Positions 1 through 8,445 of a stretch of 63,418 nt of DNA are shown piece after piece (the stretch's first letter is position 1; the number at the start of each line of letters is the position of its first letter). The stretch lies in assembly GCA_002477805.1 (NCBI GenBank), contig DLKQ01000022.1, positions 1 through 63,418 of the forward strand, given 5' to 3'. The stretch comes from Christensenella sp. UBA7584. GTDB taxonomy: Bacteria; Bacillota; Clostridia; Christensenellales; UBA1242. The notes beneath the pieces were generated by a model. It was given only the letters and a program-made list of their open reading frames with translations. It was not told the DNA's origin and did not search any database. A program made the position numbers and the translations under genes.

Positions 1-275
1 GGCGTAGGATATTTGAGAGGATTTGCTCCTAGTACGAGAGGACCAGAGTGAACGTACCTATGGTGTATCTGTTGTCGCGCCAGCGGCATTGCAGAGTATC
101 GATGTACGGAAGGGATAAACGCTGAAAGCATCTAAGCGTGAAACCCACCTCAAGATAAGATATCCCACAGGGTTAACCTGGTAAGACCCCTTAGAGATTA
201 TGAGGTTGATAGGTTGGAGGTGTAAGTGCAGTAATGCATTCAGCTGACCAATACTAATAGGTCGAGGGCTTGATC
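1..275 (+). rRNA. rrl: 23S rRNA, 3' end (partial)
   Basis: The first 275 bases are the conserved 3' end of domain VI of the large-subunit rRNA. The sarcin-ricin loop core AGTACGAGAGGACC is at about 31-44. The closing strand, ending in GTCGAGGGCTTGATC, is at about 261-275. The 5' part lies outside the window. The 3' boundary is estimated from the usual end of the terminal helix and could be off by a few bases. No tRNA gene lies between it and the 5S gene. Confidence 0.96.
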
Positions 276-343
276 AATTAGAGTGGTAAATTATTACAGA
301 CTCTGCGTTGACAAGTTTATATAAGGTTTATTGTGAAAATTTG

Positions 344-372
344 TTGACAGATCTTCAAAAGTATGATATATT
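344..372 (+). promoter_or_regulatory. Promoter in the 23S-5S spacer
   Basis: A perfect -35 (TTGACA, 344-349) is separated by 17 bases from TATATT (367-372) inside the 23S-5S spacer. Transcription would start near 379, upstream of the 5S gene. This would let 5S be made independently of the full rRNA operon. The boxes are seen in the sequence; use is inferred. Confidence 0.55.
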
Positions 373-413
373 GACTATGCAGTTGTGAGTGTGTTAACCA
401 CGCACTGTACCAT

Positions 414-530
<117 letters not shown>

Positions 531-536
531 TTCCAT

Positions 537-574
537 AAGAAAGAGTGTTCTCTCACGAACCTCTTTCTTTTTTT
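537..574 (+). terminator. Rho-independent terminator of the rRNA operon
   Basis: AAGAAAGAG (537-545) pairs with CTCTTTCTT (561-569). Inside it, GTTC pairs with GAAC across a one-base bulge. A run of T follows (568-574). It lies directly behind the 5S gene. Confidence 0.9.
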
Positions 575-1172
575 GTGGTATAAAACTACCATACAGTCTG
601 CTGGCTTTATTTAGGTTTACCGATGAATAGATTTAATTTCCTCTTATACTTTGTATTTTGTTGGATTTACAAATCGCTTTGTATTTGAAAAAGGTGTATT
701 GGAAACCTTGGCCGCTATGCAAGATAACTCCTAATATGTCAGCTAAGCAGCCAAAACTGGCAGATTATGTTAAGATGTAAAGCATTATTTTTTGCTAAAA
801 ATATACTTTTTAATTATTACTGAGTTCATTACATCAACTGGAATAAAACACAATCAAATATAGTTAAATAGTTAGAGACATATAAAATGAATTTTATATG
901 CAGATTTTCTATACTTTTATCCAAAATTTATAATAATTCTAACAAAAATTTGTAAAAATTTAGTAAAAAATGCTTCCAATTTTACTTAAAGTGTGTTATT
1001 ATAATGATAGGCTATTCCTACCTTTTAGCTTAAACAATTAAAGACCGCTATAGTGTTAGCGGTCTTTAATTTTATTTCTAAATCTTAGTTGTTTAAATGA
1101 TTTTTTTGACCAAAATTTAAATCTTGACTTTTTCCTAAAAAAATAGTAGAATAATATGTATTAGATGAGAAA
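575..1172. other. Gene-poor intergenic stretch after the rRNA operon
   Basis: No credible coding frame is visible on either strand in these 600 AT-rich bases. The only structured element is an extended -10 box at 1000-1005 followed by a strong hairpin at 1037-1075, listed separately. The rest looks like ordinary spacer DNA. Confidence 0.6.
1000..1075 (+). ncRNA. Candidate very short RNA: -10 box plus strong terminator
   Basis: A perfect TATAAT box (1000-1005) has no clear -35 partner. About 30 bases later a perfect 14-bp stem (1037-1050 with 1057-1070, loop TAGTGT) is followed by T-rich sequence. If the box is active, it would give an RNA of about 60 nt that is mostly terminator. No coding sequence lies between them. 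It could also be just the terminator of a decayed gene. Function is unknown. Confidence 0.3.
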
Positions 1173-1800
1173 ATGGAAAATTTTGAAACTACAGTTTTTA
1201 TAAAAGATAGAAACGATGAATTAAAACTTTATGATTTGAATATTGAGGTTACAAAATTTAAGGACCTTAGAGAAGAGTTTTATACTACATAAGGCAAGAC
1301 TCACTTGACCAAATACCAAATTTGCCCAATGGGCAGTGTTAGTGTTCCAATTTACTATACATACTTCAATAAAGTTGGATTTGTTCAATATACAAAAGAA
1401 ATAGAAGTTCACCAGTATGTATTCCAGCGGGTAAAAAAATGAGAGTTGTTACACCTTACAATCCAAATGATTTTATTGAAATAATTTTATCAAAAGTTGT
1501 TCTTGTTGCGTATCCACAGGACGAGTGTTATAGTGAGTATTTTTTTAAACATTCAATTTAAAATTTCTCAATATTATCAAATTAGAAAAAAGCCAATCTC
1601 AAATTAATTCAAAATTTATTTTTGATAACGATGTTAAAAGGATAATAAAGTATAATAAGCAATTATTTTTTAATGATAAAGCTTTAAGGCAATTAAGAAT
1701 TTCGAAAAAATGTTTTACACCAGAATTAATTGTAAAAAGTTTCGGGTATGACAGAAATAATCCAGAAAACTTTGATCAAGATAATGTTGGAGCATTTTAG
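1173..1800 (+). pseudogene. Remnant of an unrecognised gene, broken by stops and frameshifts
   Basis: Successive coding-like pieces appear in different frames on the plus strand. The first runs from ATG at 1173 for 39 codons to a stop at 1290-1292. A second piece (about 1316-1440, read as YQICPMGSVSVPIYYTYF and onward) would join the next one if a single base were restored near 1422. That restored junction would read PAGKKMRVVTPYNPNDF. The third piece ends at about 1561. A fourth, without a start codon, runs from about 1570 to TAG at 1798-1800 and contains FTPELIVKSFGYDRNNP. Codon choice resembles neighbouring real genes. I do not recognise the family. The pieces could belong to two former genes rather than one. 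Confidence 0.45.
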
Positions 1801-1913
1801 ACAAAACTAATATCCTAAAGAAACTATTATATCAAGTCAGTTAGACAAAGAAAAAGAACTTAAACTAAACTAATTAAAAATTTAGAAAACATTTTTTATG
1901 TATAAAATTTTTA

Positions 1914-1942
1914 TTGCCTTATTTTTTTAGATGTGCTATAAT
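1914..1942 (+). promoter_or_regulatory. Promoter of the P-type ATPase gene (leaderless)
   Basis: TTGCCT (1914-1919), a 17-base spacer and TATAAT (1937-1942) with an upstream TG form a good vegetative promoter. The predicted start of transcription (about 1949) coincides with the ATG at 1950, so the mRNA would have no leader. Confidence 0.7.
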
Positions 1943-1949
1943 CATCTAT

Positions 1950-4418
1950 ATGAAAAACACAGAAAAGAGATATAAGCGTAAAAAAAATATTGTTCCTGAA
2001 AGGTTTGATACTAAAATAAAAACTGGATTATCCTCGGAACAGGTTTTACAGCGCAAAAAAATGGGGTTTGATAACCCAGAAAAAAATAAGAAAAGCAGAA
2101 GTTTTTTGGGTATTATAATGTCTGAACTGCTTACATACTTTAACCTTATTTTTTTTGTTATTGCAATAATTTTAATGGTTGTTGGGGCATATACTCAACT
2201 AACTTTTTTGGTTGTAGTTATTGCAAACCTTGTTATTGGAATTGCTCAAAAGATAAAATCTAAGATTATTGTAGATAAACTTTCTCTTGTCACCGCATCA
2301 ATGGCAAAAGTTGTTCGCGATGGAAAAGAGCAAGAAATTCAAACTACGGATATTGTTTTAGATGACATCATTATTCTCACGAGCGGACAGCAAATTACTT
2401 GTGACAGTATTGTTCAATCAGGTGAACTTAGGGTAAATGAATCACTACTGACAGGTGAGAGCTTGCCTGTACTAAAAAAACCTGGAGACACTGTTCTTTC
2501 TGGCAGTTTTGTTGTGAGTGGAACAGCATATGTTAAGGCTGACAAAGTTGGATTAGATACTTTTGTGCTTAGTCTTACAGATCAAGCTAAACAGTATAAA
2601 AAACCTAATTCAATAATTTTAAGTACTTTAAATAGGATTATAAAGATTATTGGAATAATGATAATTCCTATAGCACTTTTACTTTTCTATCAGACGTACA
2701 CTCATTATACGGGTGCTGAAAGAATTTATGATACAGTAATCAAGACTTCTGGTGCGATAATTGGAATGATTCCATCGGGTTTATTCCTTTTAACATCTAC
2801 CGCACTTGTTGTTGGTGTTATGAGGCTTGCAAAACAAAAAATCCTTGTCCAAGAGTTGTATTGCATAGAAATGCTTGCAAGGGTAAATGTTGTTTGTATG
2901 GATAAAACAGGAACAATTACCGATGGAAGTATGGTTGTAAAAGAAACTGTACAACTTGAAAAATACGATGACAAAACGCTTTCTAAAATAGTTAAAACTA
3001 TACTAGCAACCTTAGATGATGAAAATGATACAGCTAAGGCGCTGAAAAAATATTTTAAACCAGAGAAAGTATTTGAAACAGGAAAATACTACAATTTTTC
3101 AAGCGAAACAAAATTTTCGTGTGTAGAAATAAAAAGCTTTGGTTCAATTTTTATGGGTGCGCCAGAGATATTACTAAATAAAGAAAAATATGCAAAAGTT
3201 CTTGAGCAGGTAAATAACTACGCTGGAAAAGGTTATCGTGTCCTTGCTGTTTGTTCCTATGACAAATTGTATGATGGTGAGCACAAACCTGATGTCAGCC
3301 CAATGGGGTTGATACTCTTAGAGGATAATGTTCGTGAAGATGCTATTGAAACAATAAAATACTTCAAAGATAATGGAGTTGCTCTAAAAGTTATTTCAGG
3401 TGACAACCCGGTAACGGTAAGTGAGGTTGCATTAAGAGCTGGAATCGATGGAGCGGAGAAATACATTAGTCTAGAAAATTTGACTGATGAAGAAGTGTTA
3501 AAAGTTGCTAATGAATATACAATTTTTGGTAGAGTTGTTCCACATCAGAAAAAGCTTTTAATTCAAGCACTTAAATTGAAAGGTAACACGGTTGCGATGA
3601 TTGGTGATGGGGTAAACGACATTTTAGCTCTCAGAGAAGCTGATTGTTCTATAGCGGTTGGTGCTGGTGCTGATGCGGCAAGGCGTGTTTCACAACTTAT
3701 TCTTACAGATAGTAATTTTTGTTCAATGAAATCTGTGGTGGCAGAAGGTAGGCGTGTTACTAACAATATTAGGATTTCTTCACCACTATTTTTAACTAAG
3801 ACAATGTTCTCTGTGATTTTCTCAATCTTTTGTATTATTATGGCATATGAATACCCATTTAGTCCAGTACAATTGTTGCTAATGGAATTTTGTGCAATTG
3901 GTCTTCCTTCTTTTGCACTTGCACTTCAACCAAATCGTGATCTCATTAAGGGGAAATTCTTGCAAACTATACTCATAAAATCCTTAATTGGTGCCGTTGT
4001 ATCGCTCGCAATTGCTATATTCCTATACTCAACTCCAAGTCTTACTGGTCTGTCAATGGAAGAAATTCAGTCAATTATAGTAGTTGCTTTAACGGTTAAT
4101 GCTGTATTTGTTGTAGCAAGAGCATCTTGGCCATTTAATTTTTATCGCTTGATTGTCCTTTTGGTTGTGGTTACACTTGTTGTAAGTGGTTTTTTAATGC
4201 TTTCTAACTTGTATGGTACGGCAATATTCACAGGAACTCCAATTTATAATTTGATTCAAATTGATATACTTTCACCAACTGGTTACAAGTGGCTGTATAT
4301 ATCACTTGCTTCAATACCAATCTTGCTTGCTATTGGTATTTCAGTAGAAAAGTTGATAGAATATTCGGCTAAAAAAAGAAAAAGTAGGAAAATTCCTGTT
4401 TCAAAAGATGAAATTTAA
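1950..4418 (+). CDS. Cation-translocating P-type ATPase
   Basis: Membrane pump that uses ATP to move a cation. The 822 residues show the family order: an N-terminal actuator with TGES near residue 168, M4, the phosphorylation motif DKTGT near 318, a nucleotide domain, the hinge GDGVND near 552, and six C-terminal membrane segments. M4 reads GMIPSGL instead of the PEGLP of calcium and magnesium pumps. This resembles the Exp7-like HAD-IC ATPases of Gram-positives, so the substrate cannot be assigned. The start at 1950 is chosen because the in-frame TTG at 1914 is itself the -35 box of the promoter. The gene stands alone, closed by its own terminator. Confidence 0.9.
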   Translation: MKNTEKRYKRKKNIVPERFDTKIKTGLSSEQVLQRKKMGFDNPEKNKKSRSFLGIIMSELLTYFNLIFFVIAIILMVVGAYTQLTFLVVVIANLVIGIAQKIKSKIIVDKLSLVTASMAKVVRDGKEQEIQTTDIVLDDIIILTSGQQITCDSIVQSGELRVNESLLTGESLPVLKKPGDTVLSGSFVVSGTAYVKADKVGLDTFVLSLTDQAKQYKKPNSIILSTLNRIIKIIGIMIIPIALLLFYQTYTHYTGAERIYDTVIKTSGAIIGMIPSGLFLLTSTALVVGVMRLAKQKILVQELYCIEMLARVNVVCMDKTGTITDGSMVVKETVQLEKYDDKTLSKIVKTILATLDDENDTAKALKKYFKPEKVFETGKYYNFSSETKFSCVEIKSFGSIFMGAPEILLNKEKYAKVLEQVNNYAGKGYRVLAVCSYDKLYDGEHKPDVSPMGLILLEDNVREDAIETIKYFKDNGVALKVISGDNPVTVSEVALRAGIDGAEKYISLENLTDEEVLKVANEYTIFGRVVPHQKKLLIQALKLKGNTVAMIGDGVNDILALREADCSIAVGAGADAARRVSQLILTDSNFCSMKSVVAEGRRVTNNIRISSPLFLTKTMFSVIFSIFCIIMAYEYPFSPVQLLLMEFCAIGLPSFALALQPNRDLIKGKFLQTILIKSLIGAVVSLAIAIFLYSTPSLTGLSMEEIQSIIVVALTVNAVFVVARASWPFNFYRLIVLLVVVTLVVSGFLMLSNLYGTAIFTGTPIYNLIQIDILSPTGYKWLYISLASIPILLAIGISVEKLIEYSAKKRKSRKIPVSKDEI

Positions 4419-4440
4419 AAAGAGCTCAAAGCTCTTTTTT
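4417..4440 (+). terminator. Terminator after the P-type ATPase gene
   Basis: The stem AAAAAGAGC/GCTCTTTTT with loop TCAAA and a T-run begins within the stop codon of the ATPase gene. Confidence 0.88.
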
Positions 4441-4443
4441 GTA

Positions 4444-4471
4444 TTGACAAAAGGCTTTAATGTGTTATAAT
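4444..4471 (+). promoter_or_regulatory. Promoter of thyX
   Basis: Both boxes are perfect (TTGACA 4444-4449, TATAAT 4466-4471), with a 16-base spacer. It sits directly behind the terminator of the preceding gene. Confidence 0.8.
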
Positions 4472-4498
4472 ATTGTTAATAAATAAGCGAGGTTACAA

Positions 4499-5749
4499 AT
4501 GAAAATTTCTTTAATATCAGCGTCAAATTTTTATGAAAATCCAAGTCCGATTAAAATTGATAAAAAAACCAATGAAATTTCTTTAGCTGTACCTACGGGC
4601 AAAGTGCAAAACAAAACTGAAATATTACGTGAAACTCTTGAAAAACTAAGTGGTTCTTCTGCCAATGTTTGCTATACAAATAAATCTATGCAAGAGATTT
4701 TAGATGAAAATTTTTCGAACACACAAAAAAGACTAAAACACACAGTTCAATCGGGGCATCATAGTGTTTGTGATCACGCCAATTTAACGCTTTACCTTGA
4801 GGATATCCCAAAACTTTTTGCAATATTATTAAATAATGAAAAAGATTACTCTACTTCTGAAAAATCTGGGAGATATGCACCACAAAACTGGGATTCAAAT
4901 GGGGAAGGAAAACTATGTCTTAAATGGCAAAATATAATCCGTGAAAAAATAGACGAAGAATATGGTGATTCTGTTGCTTACCTAGATGAAAATAGGAAAA
5001 ATAAACTTGCACAGGAGAATGGTAGATACTTTTTAAGTGTTTTAGAGCCAACAACAAAAATGGTTCATACAATTTCGTGGAGACAACTCAACTATGAGGT
5101 GTGTTGGATGAAAGAAATTTTGGAGAAAAAAAATCAATCTACAATTATCGAAAAGCTAAAACCAACAATGAAAGACTTTTGCGAGCAAATTGAAAAGTTA
5201 GACCTTGTTTATGAAGGAATTGTAGACGGGAAAAATAGAACATTTAGCTTGTTTAATGACAACCAGACAGATGAAGAATACTTCGGACGGATATACACAA
5301 CAAACTACAAGGGCTCATTTACTCAGGTTGCGCAAGCACAAAGGCATAGAACTATCGACTATACAATTTCTATTCCGCAGGAATTTGATTTTTATGTGCC
5401 TGAAATCTTAAAAAGCGACCCTGATTTGGTTGAAGAATACAAAAATGATGCCGAATCGGTAAAAGACAAATTTCCTCAGGGTACGATGGTTAATGTGACC
5501 GAAAGTGGAACATATGAAGCGTTTAAATGGAAACTCCTTGAAAGAAAGTGTGCTAGGGCTCAAAATGAAATAAGGTTACAAGCTAATATAACGACACAAA
5601 AATATTATGACGCGTTAAAGGCGAAAAGTGATAAATTAGCAGATGATTTAAAAAATTATTTACAAGCTTCTCGGTGCAAATTTCCAAACTATAAGTGTAG
5701 GGAGGTTTGTGGCTTTAAACAAGGTATAAGTGGAGAAAGAAAAATATAA
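4499..5749 (+). CDS. thyX: FAD-dependent thymidylate synthase, long form
   Basis: Makes dTMP from dUMP with FAD and methylene-tetrahydrofolate. The ThyX signature is degenerate: QRHRTIDYTIS around residues 281-291 matches the RHR start of RHRxxSxxxxSxR, but not its spaced serines. At 416 residues it is nearly twice a typical ThyX. The N-terminal half has its own ThyX-like stretch: GHHSVCDH at about 86-93, then SEKSGRYAP, where the RHR is lost. It therefore looks like a fused or duplicated fold in which only the C-terminal half keeps RHR. GAGG lies 6 bases before the ATG. The gene has its own promoter. Thymidylate synthesis fits best; an unrelated flavoprotein role is less likely. Confidence 0.72.
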   Translation: MKISLISASNFYENPSPIKIDKKTNEISLAVPTGKVQNKTEILRETLEKLSGSSANVCYTNKSMQEILDENFSNTQKRLKHTVQSGHHSVCDHANLTLYLEDIPKLFAILLNNEKDYSTSEKSGRYAPQNWDSNGEGKLCLKWQNIIREKIDEEYGDSVAYLDENRKNKLAQENGRYFLSVLEPTTKMVHTISWRQLNYEVCWMKEILEKKNQSTIIEKLKPTMKDFCEQIEKLDLVYEGIVDGKNRTFSLFNDNQTDEEYFGRIYTTNYKGSFTQVAQAQRHRTIDYTISIPQEFDFYVPEILKSDPDLVEEYKNDAESVKDKFPQGTMVNVTESGTYEAFKWKLLERKCARAQNEIRLQANITTQKYYDALKAKSDKLADDLKNYLQASRCKFPNYKCREVCGFKQGISGERKI

Positions 5750-5847
5750 AAGCTGTGCCTGAGTTCTTAGTAAATATTATACAAGAATGATATAATCTAA
5801 TTAATACCTAAAAATTTGCTAAAAAAATAAAAAATTATGAAAAACTG

Positions 5848-5876
5848 TTGATATTTTTATTTCTTTGGTATATAAT
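5848..5876 (+). promoter_or_regulatory. Promoter of pyk (near-leaderless)
   Basis: TTGATA (5848-5853), 17 bases, TATAAT (5871-5876). Transcription should start near 5883, only about 3 bases before the ATG at 5886. Confidence 0.72.
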
Positions 5877-5885
5877 TATAAGGTT

Positions 5886-6914
5886 ATGAAAAGAATTACA
5901 CAAATAGTATGCACAATAGGTCCTGCGTGCAATGATGAGGAAACTTTAATAAAAATGTTCAAAGCAGGTATGAACATCGCTAGATTAAATATGAGTCACG
6001 GTACACACGAGACTCATCAAGAGCTTATTGACAAACTGGAACCACTACGTAAAAAAGGATTAAAGGTTCTCGTAGATACAAAGGGACCTGAAATTAGAAT
6101 TGGTACTTTTAAAGATGGGTCTGTTAATTTGGTTACTGGTGAAAAATTTACACTAACATCAAGAAACATTGAGGGTAACGATAAGGAGGTTAGCCTAAAA
6201 TACAAACAGTTAGTGAATGAAGTTAAACCAGGTGACAAGATTTTTGCGAACAACGGAATGATTATTTTGGAAGTAAAAAAGGTTACAAAAACAGATATTC
6301 AATGTGAAATCTTGTTTGGTGGAAAGCTTTCGAATAACAAAGGCCTTAATGTTCCTGGGGTTGTTCCAAGCACTCCATTTATTTCTGAAGCCGATGCAAG
6401 TGACATTATGTTTGCAATTAAGAATAAAGTAGACTATATTGCACTTTCTTTTGTAAGTACCAAAAGCAATGTGAACGATGTACGAAAATTCCTAGCCAAA
6501 AATAGTGACAAGTATATCAAACTTATTGCAAAAATAGAGAATTCTCGTGGTGTTAAAAATGCTGAATCAATTCTTGATGTATGTGAAGGGTTGATGGTTG
6601 CAAGAGGGGACTTGGGTGTTGAAGTTCCAATGGAAAAACTTCCCCCAATTCAAAGAAGACTTATAGCTCTATGTAATGTTCGTAAGAAAAGTTGTATTGT
6701 TGCAACAGAAATGCTTGAAAGTATGACAAATTCAACAAGACCAACTAGAGCAGAAGTTAACGATGTTGCATCAGCTATTTATCAAGAAGCAACTGCAACG
6801 ATGCTTTCAGGTGAAACAGCATCTGGAATTGACCCAGTTAATGTTGTTCAAACAATGGCGAAAATTATTGATGAGGTTGAAAAACACAAATATAGAGTTG
6901 AATGTTGTGAATAA
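5886..6914 (+). CDS. pyk: Pyruvate kinase without C-terminal domain
   Basis: Converts phosphoenolpyruvate and ADP to pyruvate and ATP, the last step of glycolysis. Family motifs seen: ARLNMSHG near residue 33, DTKGPEIR in the A/B junction, the catalytic lysine motif LIAKIEN near 216, MVARGDLGVE near 240, and TRPTRAEVNDVASA. The protein ends at 342 residues, right after LSGETASG and one more helix. Barrel A and lid B are therefore complete, but the regulatory C domain (about 120 residues) is absent. A terminator follows the stop, so no split second half is present. Small changes occur in the lid (NNG for the usual DDG) and in ATEMLES (usual ATQML). The in-frame TTG at 5865 overlaps the promoter, so 5886 is the better start. 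Confidence 0.9.
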   Translation: MKRITQIVCTIGPACNDEETLIKMFKAGMNIARLNMSHGTHETHQELIDKLEPLRKKGLKVLVDTKGPEIRIGTFKDGSVNLVTGEKFTLTSRNIEGNDKEVSLKYKQLVNEVKPGDKIFANNGMIILEVKKVTKTDIQCEILFGGKLSNNKGLNVPGVVPSTPFISEADASDIMFAIKNKVDYIALSFVSTKSNVNDVRKFLAKNSDKYIKLIAKIENSRGVKNAESILDVCEGLMVARGDLGVEVPMEKLPPIQRRLIALCNVRKKSCIVATEMLESMTNSTRPTRAEVNDVASAIYQEATATMLSGETASGIDPVNVVQTMAKIIDEVEKHKYRVECCE

Positions 6915-6944
6915 AAAGTTCAGACTGTTGTCTGAACTTTTTTA
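6913..6944 (+). terminator. Terminator after pyk
   Basis: A perfect 13-bp stem (6913-6925 with 6930-6942) with loop TGTT and a T-run directly follows the pyk stop codon. Confidence 0.93.
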
Positions 6945-7335
6945 TATTTGATTTTGTAAAGTTTAAAAATGATAATCTTCTAATAAAAATTAAATACCCA
7001 ATTATCTAAGGCAATATTAAGAAAAAAATGTTACATTCTTTGAATGTTTTTTATTTTTGCAAATTGTTTTACTATTAAAAAGTTTGAAAAGTTTTACTAT
7101 CAATGTTTAAAATTTCACTATTGATGTTTTTCCAAAATTTTATATAAATAGTGAAAAACAAAAACATTAGAAAGAAAAAATCAATATTTGGTTTTGGCTT
7201 AAAAAGCTACAAGTATGTATATAACTTGTATTAATTTTACCTAATATTAAAAGAACTATTCGCAAAATAAATTGAGTTCAGCAAATACTATGAACTCAAT
7301 TTATTGTTTGTATGATATATATGGATTTAGTAGGT
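6945..7335. other. Intergenic region with inverted repeats
   Basis: No gene is seen. A 10-bp inverted repeat TTTCACTATT (7113-7122) and AATAGTGAAA (7147-7156) is preceded by a near-copy, ACTATCAATGTTT versus ACTATTGATGTTT. The 15-bp hairpin at 7266-7305 is the likely terminator of the minus-strand gene pair that ends at 7336. Confidence 0.5.
7266..7305 (-). terminator. Hairpin terminating the minus-strand pair
   Basis: AATAAATTGAGTTCA (7266-7280) and its exact complement (7291-7305) flank a 10-base loop. On the minus strand the hairpin is followed by TTTTGCG, a weak T-run. Confidence 0.6.
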
Positions 7336-7695
7336 TTAGAAAAATTCTACGAAAGAGGTTTCTCTTGAAGTTTTTTCTTTTAAAGGTTTTGTTGACCTTG
7401 TACATAGATTTTTATAATTTTCTAAAGCTTTCTCATAACTTTTTCCAAACATACGACTCATATGTTTTTGATAATCCGAGTTTGTGCGATAATCCTCTGG
7501 AAGTATAGTAAAATCCGATAACTTGAAGTAAATAAATTTTTCCTGTTCACGATTTCTTTCATCATCATCATCTTTTTCTGGAACTAAACTACCCCAAATC
7601 TCTACTCCATTTGATTTGTAGTTAACCTTGTCTATGTCATAATTTTCAGGCACAGCCCAGCGAAGTTCTTTCCTTTCTAATTTTTCAACAAACAT
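7336..7695 (-). CDS. Hypothetical protein, 119 residues
   Basis: I do not recognise this protein. It is soluble and charged, with no signal peptide or membrane segment. An acidic run lies in the middle (EKDDDDERNREQEK), followed by FIYFKLSDFTIL. AAGGAG lies 8 bases before the start. It is the second gene of a two-gene minus-strand operon, 12 bases after its neighbour. Both proteins end with a similar element (FGKSYEKALENYK here, FGKEYAKKLDKQK in the partner). They may be distant paralogues or share a binding motif. Confidence 0.7.
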   Translation of the reverse strand: MFVEKLERKELRWAVPENYDIDKVNYKSNGVEIWGSLVPEKDDDDERNREQEKFIYFKLSDFTILPEDYRTNSDYQKHMSRMFGKSYEKALENYKNLCTRSTKPLKEKTSRETSFVEFF

Positions 7696-7707
7696 AATAA
7701 ATCTCCT

Positions 7708-8148
7708 TTAAAAATTTAGTTCGTAAAATTTTTCAACTTTAGTCTGGTTTTTGTTAGATGTTGTGTTTGTAATTTGATGAGTTTTAATTTTTTGCTCTTT
7801 TTTTTGTTTGTCTAACTTTTTTGCGTATTCTTTTCCAAATTTTTTGGTCATAAAAATTTCCCAAATATGATTTTCTGCTTCAGAATAACTTTTGCTTATT
7901 TCTTCACTCATTTTTAATTTTGAAAAGTCGTATTTTACTTCATAATCTGTAAATATAATAGGGGTTTGAGGTGAGTTTTGCATATAAATTTTCATATGTT
8001 GTGATTCCTCATCGTAAACACTTCTTATAATTGCATCATCGTGGTCTCTTGGATTTAAAAAACATTCGAAGTCAAGTTTGCTAAGTCTAGAAACGAAGGG
8101 TTCTTCTAAACACTTGTCAATAAATTGTTTAATACTTTCACTACTCAT
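7708..8148 (-). CDS. Hypothetical protein, 146 residues
   Basis: The family is not recognised. The protein is soluble, with a lysine-rich tail after about residue 100 and no membrane segment. GGAG precedes the ATG, and a promoter with TAGACA-N17-TATAAT lies just upstream on the minus strand. It is the first gene of the pair with 7336-7695. Its IIFTDYEVKYDFSKL and FGKEYAKKLDKQ echo FIYFKLSDFTIL and FGKSYEKALENY in the partner. Confidence 0.72.
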   Translation of the reverse strand: MSSESIKQFIDKCLEEPFVSRLSKLDFECFLNPRDHDDAIIRSVYDEESQHMKIYMQNSPQTPIIFTDYEVKYDFSKLKMSEEISKSYSEAENHIWEIFMTKKFGKEYAKKLDKQKKEQKIKTHQITNTTSNKNQTKVEKFYELNF

Positions 8149-8168
8149 AACACTTTCTCCTTGTTTAC

Positions 8169-8197
8169 ATTATACCAAATAAAATCCTCTTTGTCTA
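8169..8197 (-). promoter_or_regulatory. Promoter of the 8148-7336 gene pair
   Basis: On the minus strand TAGACA (8197-8192), 17 bases, TATAAT (8174-8169). Just upstream lie two further TTTTGACAA copies on the same strand (about 8204-8230), which look like tandem -35 boxes without -10 partners. Confidence 0.6.
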
Positions 8198-8393
8198 GAT
8201 GTTTGTCAAAAATTCGACTTTTTTGTCAAAATAGGGAATGACAAGTAAAAACAGTTTGGTGAGTTACATACTTTTTTGTTTTTCTATTTTTTACAAGGGG
8301 ATAAATGGCATATCTAACAACTTAAAAAGGAATCTTAAAGCTGATGTTTTTATGTAAAATTTATTTTAAAATTTTACAAAATAGAAGGGAAAC

Positions 8394-8436
8394 AAAAAAC
8401 ATTCTTGCTTTTTGGAAAAGCAAGAATGTTTTTTTA
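8394..8436. terminator. Bidirectional terminator, enolase side
   Basis: A stem of about 19 bp (AAAAAACATTCTTGCTTTT and its complement) with loop TGG has A-runs and T-runs on both sides. It ends the enolase transcript on the minus strand. Confidence 0.9.
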
Positions 8437-8445
8437 ATAGACTTA

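Noticed and set aside
276..413. tRNA gene in the 23S-5S spacer
   Set aside because: No cloverleaf or T-loop sequence is present.
1221..1412. Open frame of 63 codons on the minus strand
   Set aside because: It is the reverse of the plus-strand decayed gene and has no ribosome binding site.
1914..1949. TTG-initiated extension of the P-type ATPase
   Set aside because: The TTG is the -35 box of the gene's promoter and the -10 lies inside the extension, so it cannot be in the main mRNA.
5865..5885. TTG-initiated extension of pyruvate kinase
   Set aside because: It overlaps the -10 box; the ATG at 5886 gives the family's normal start.
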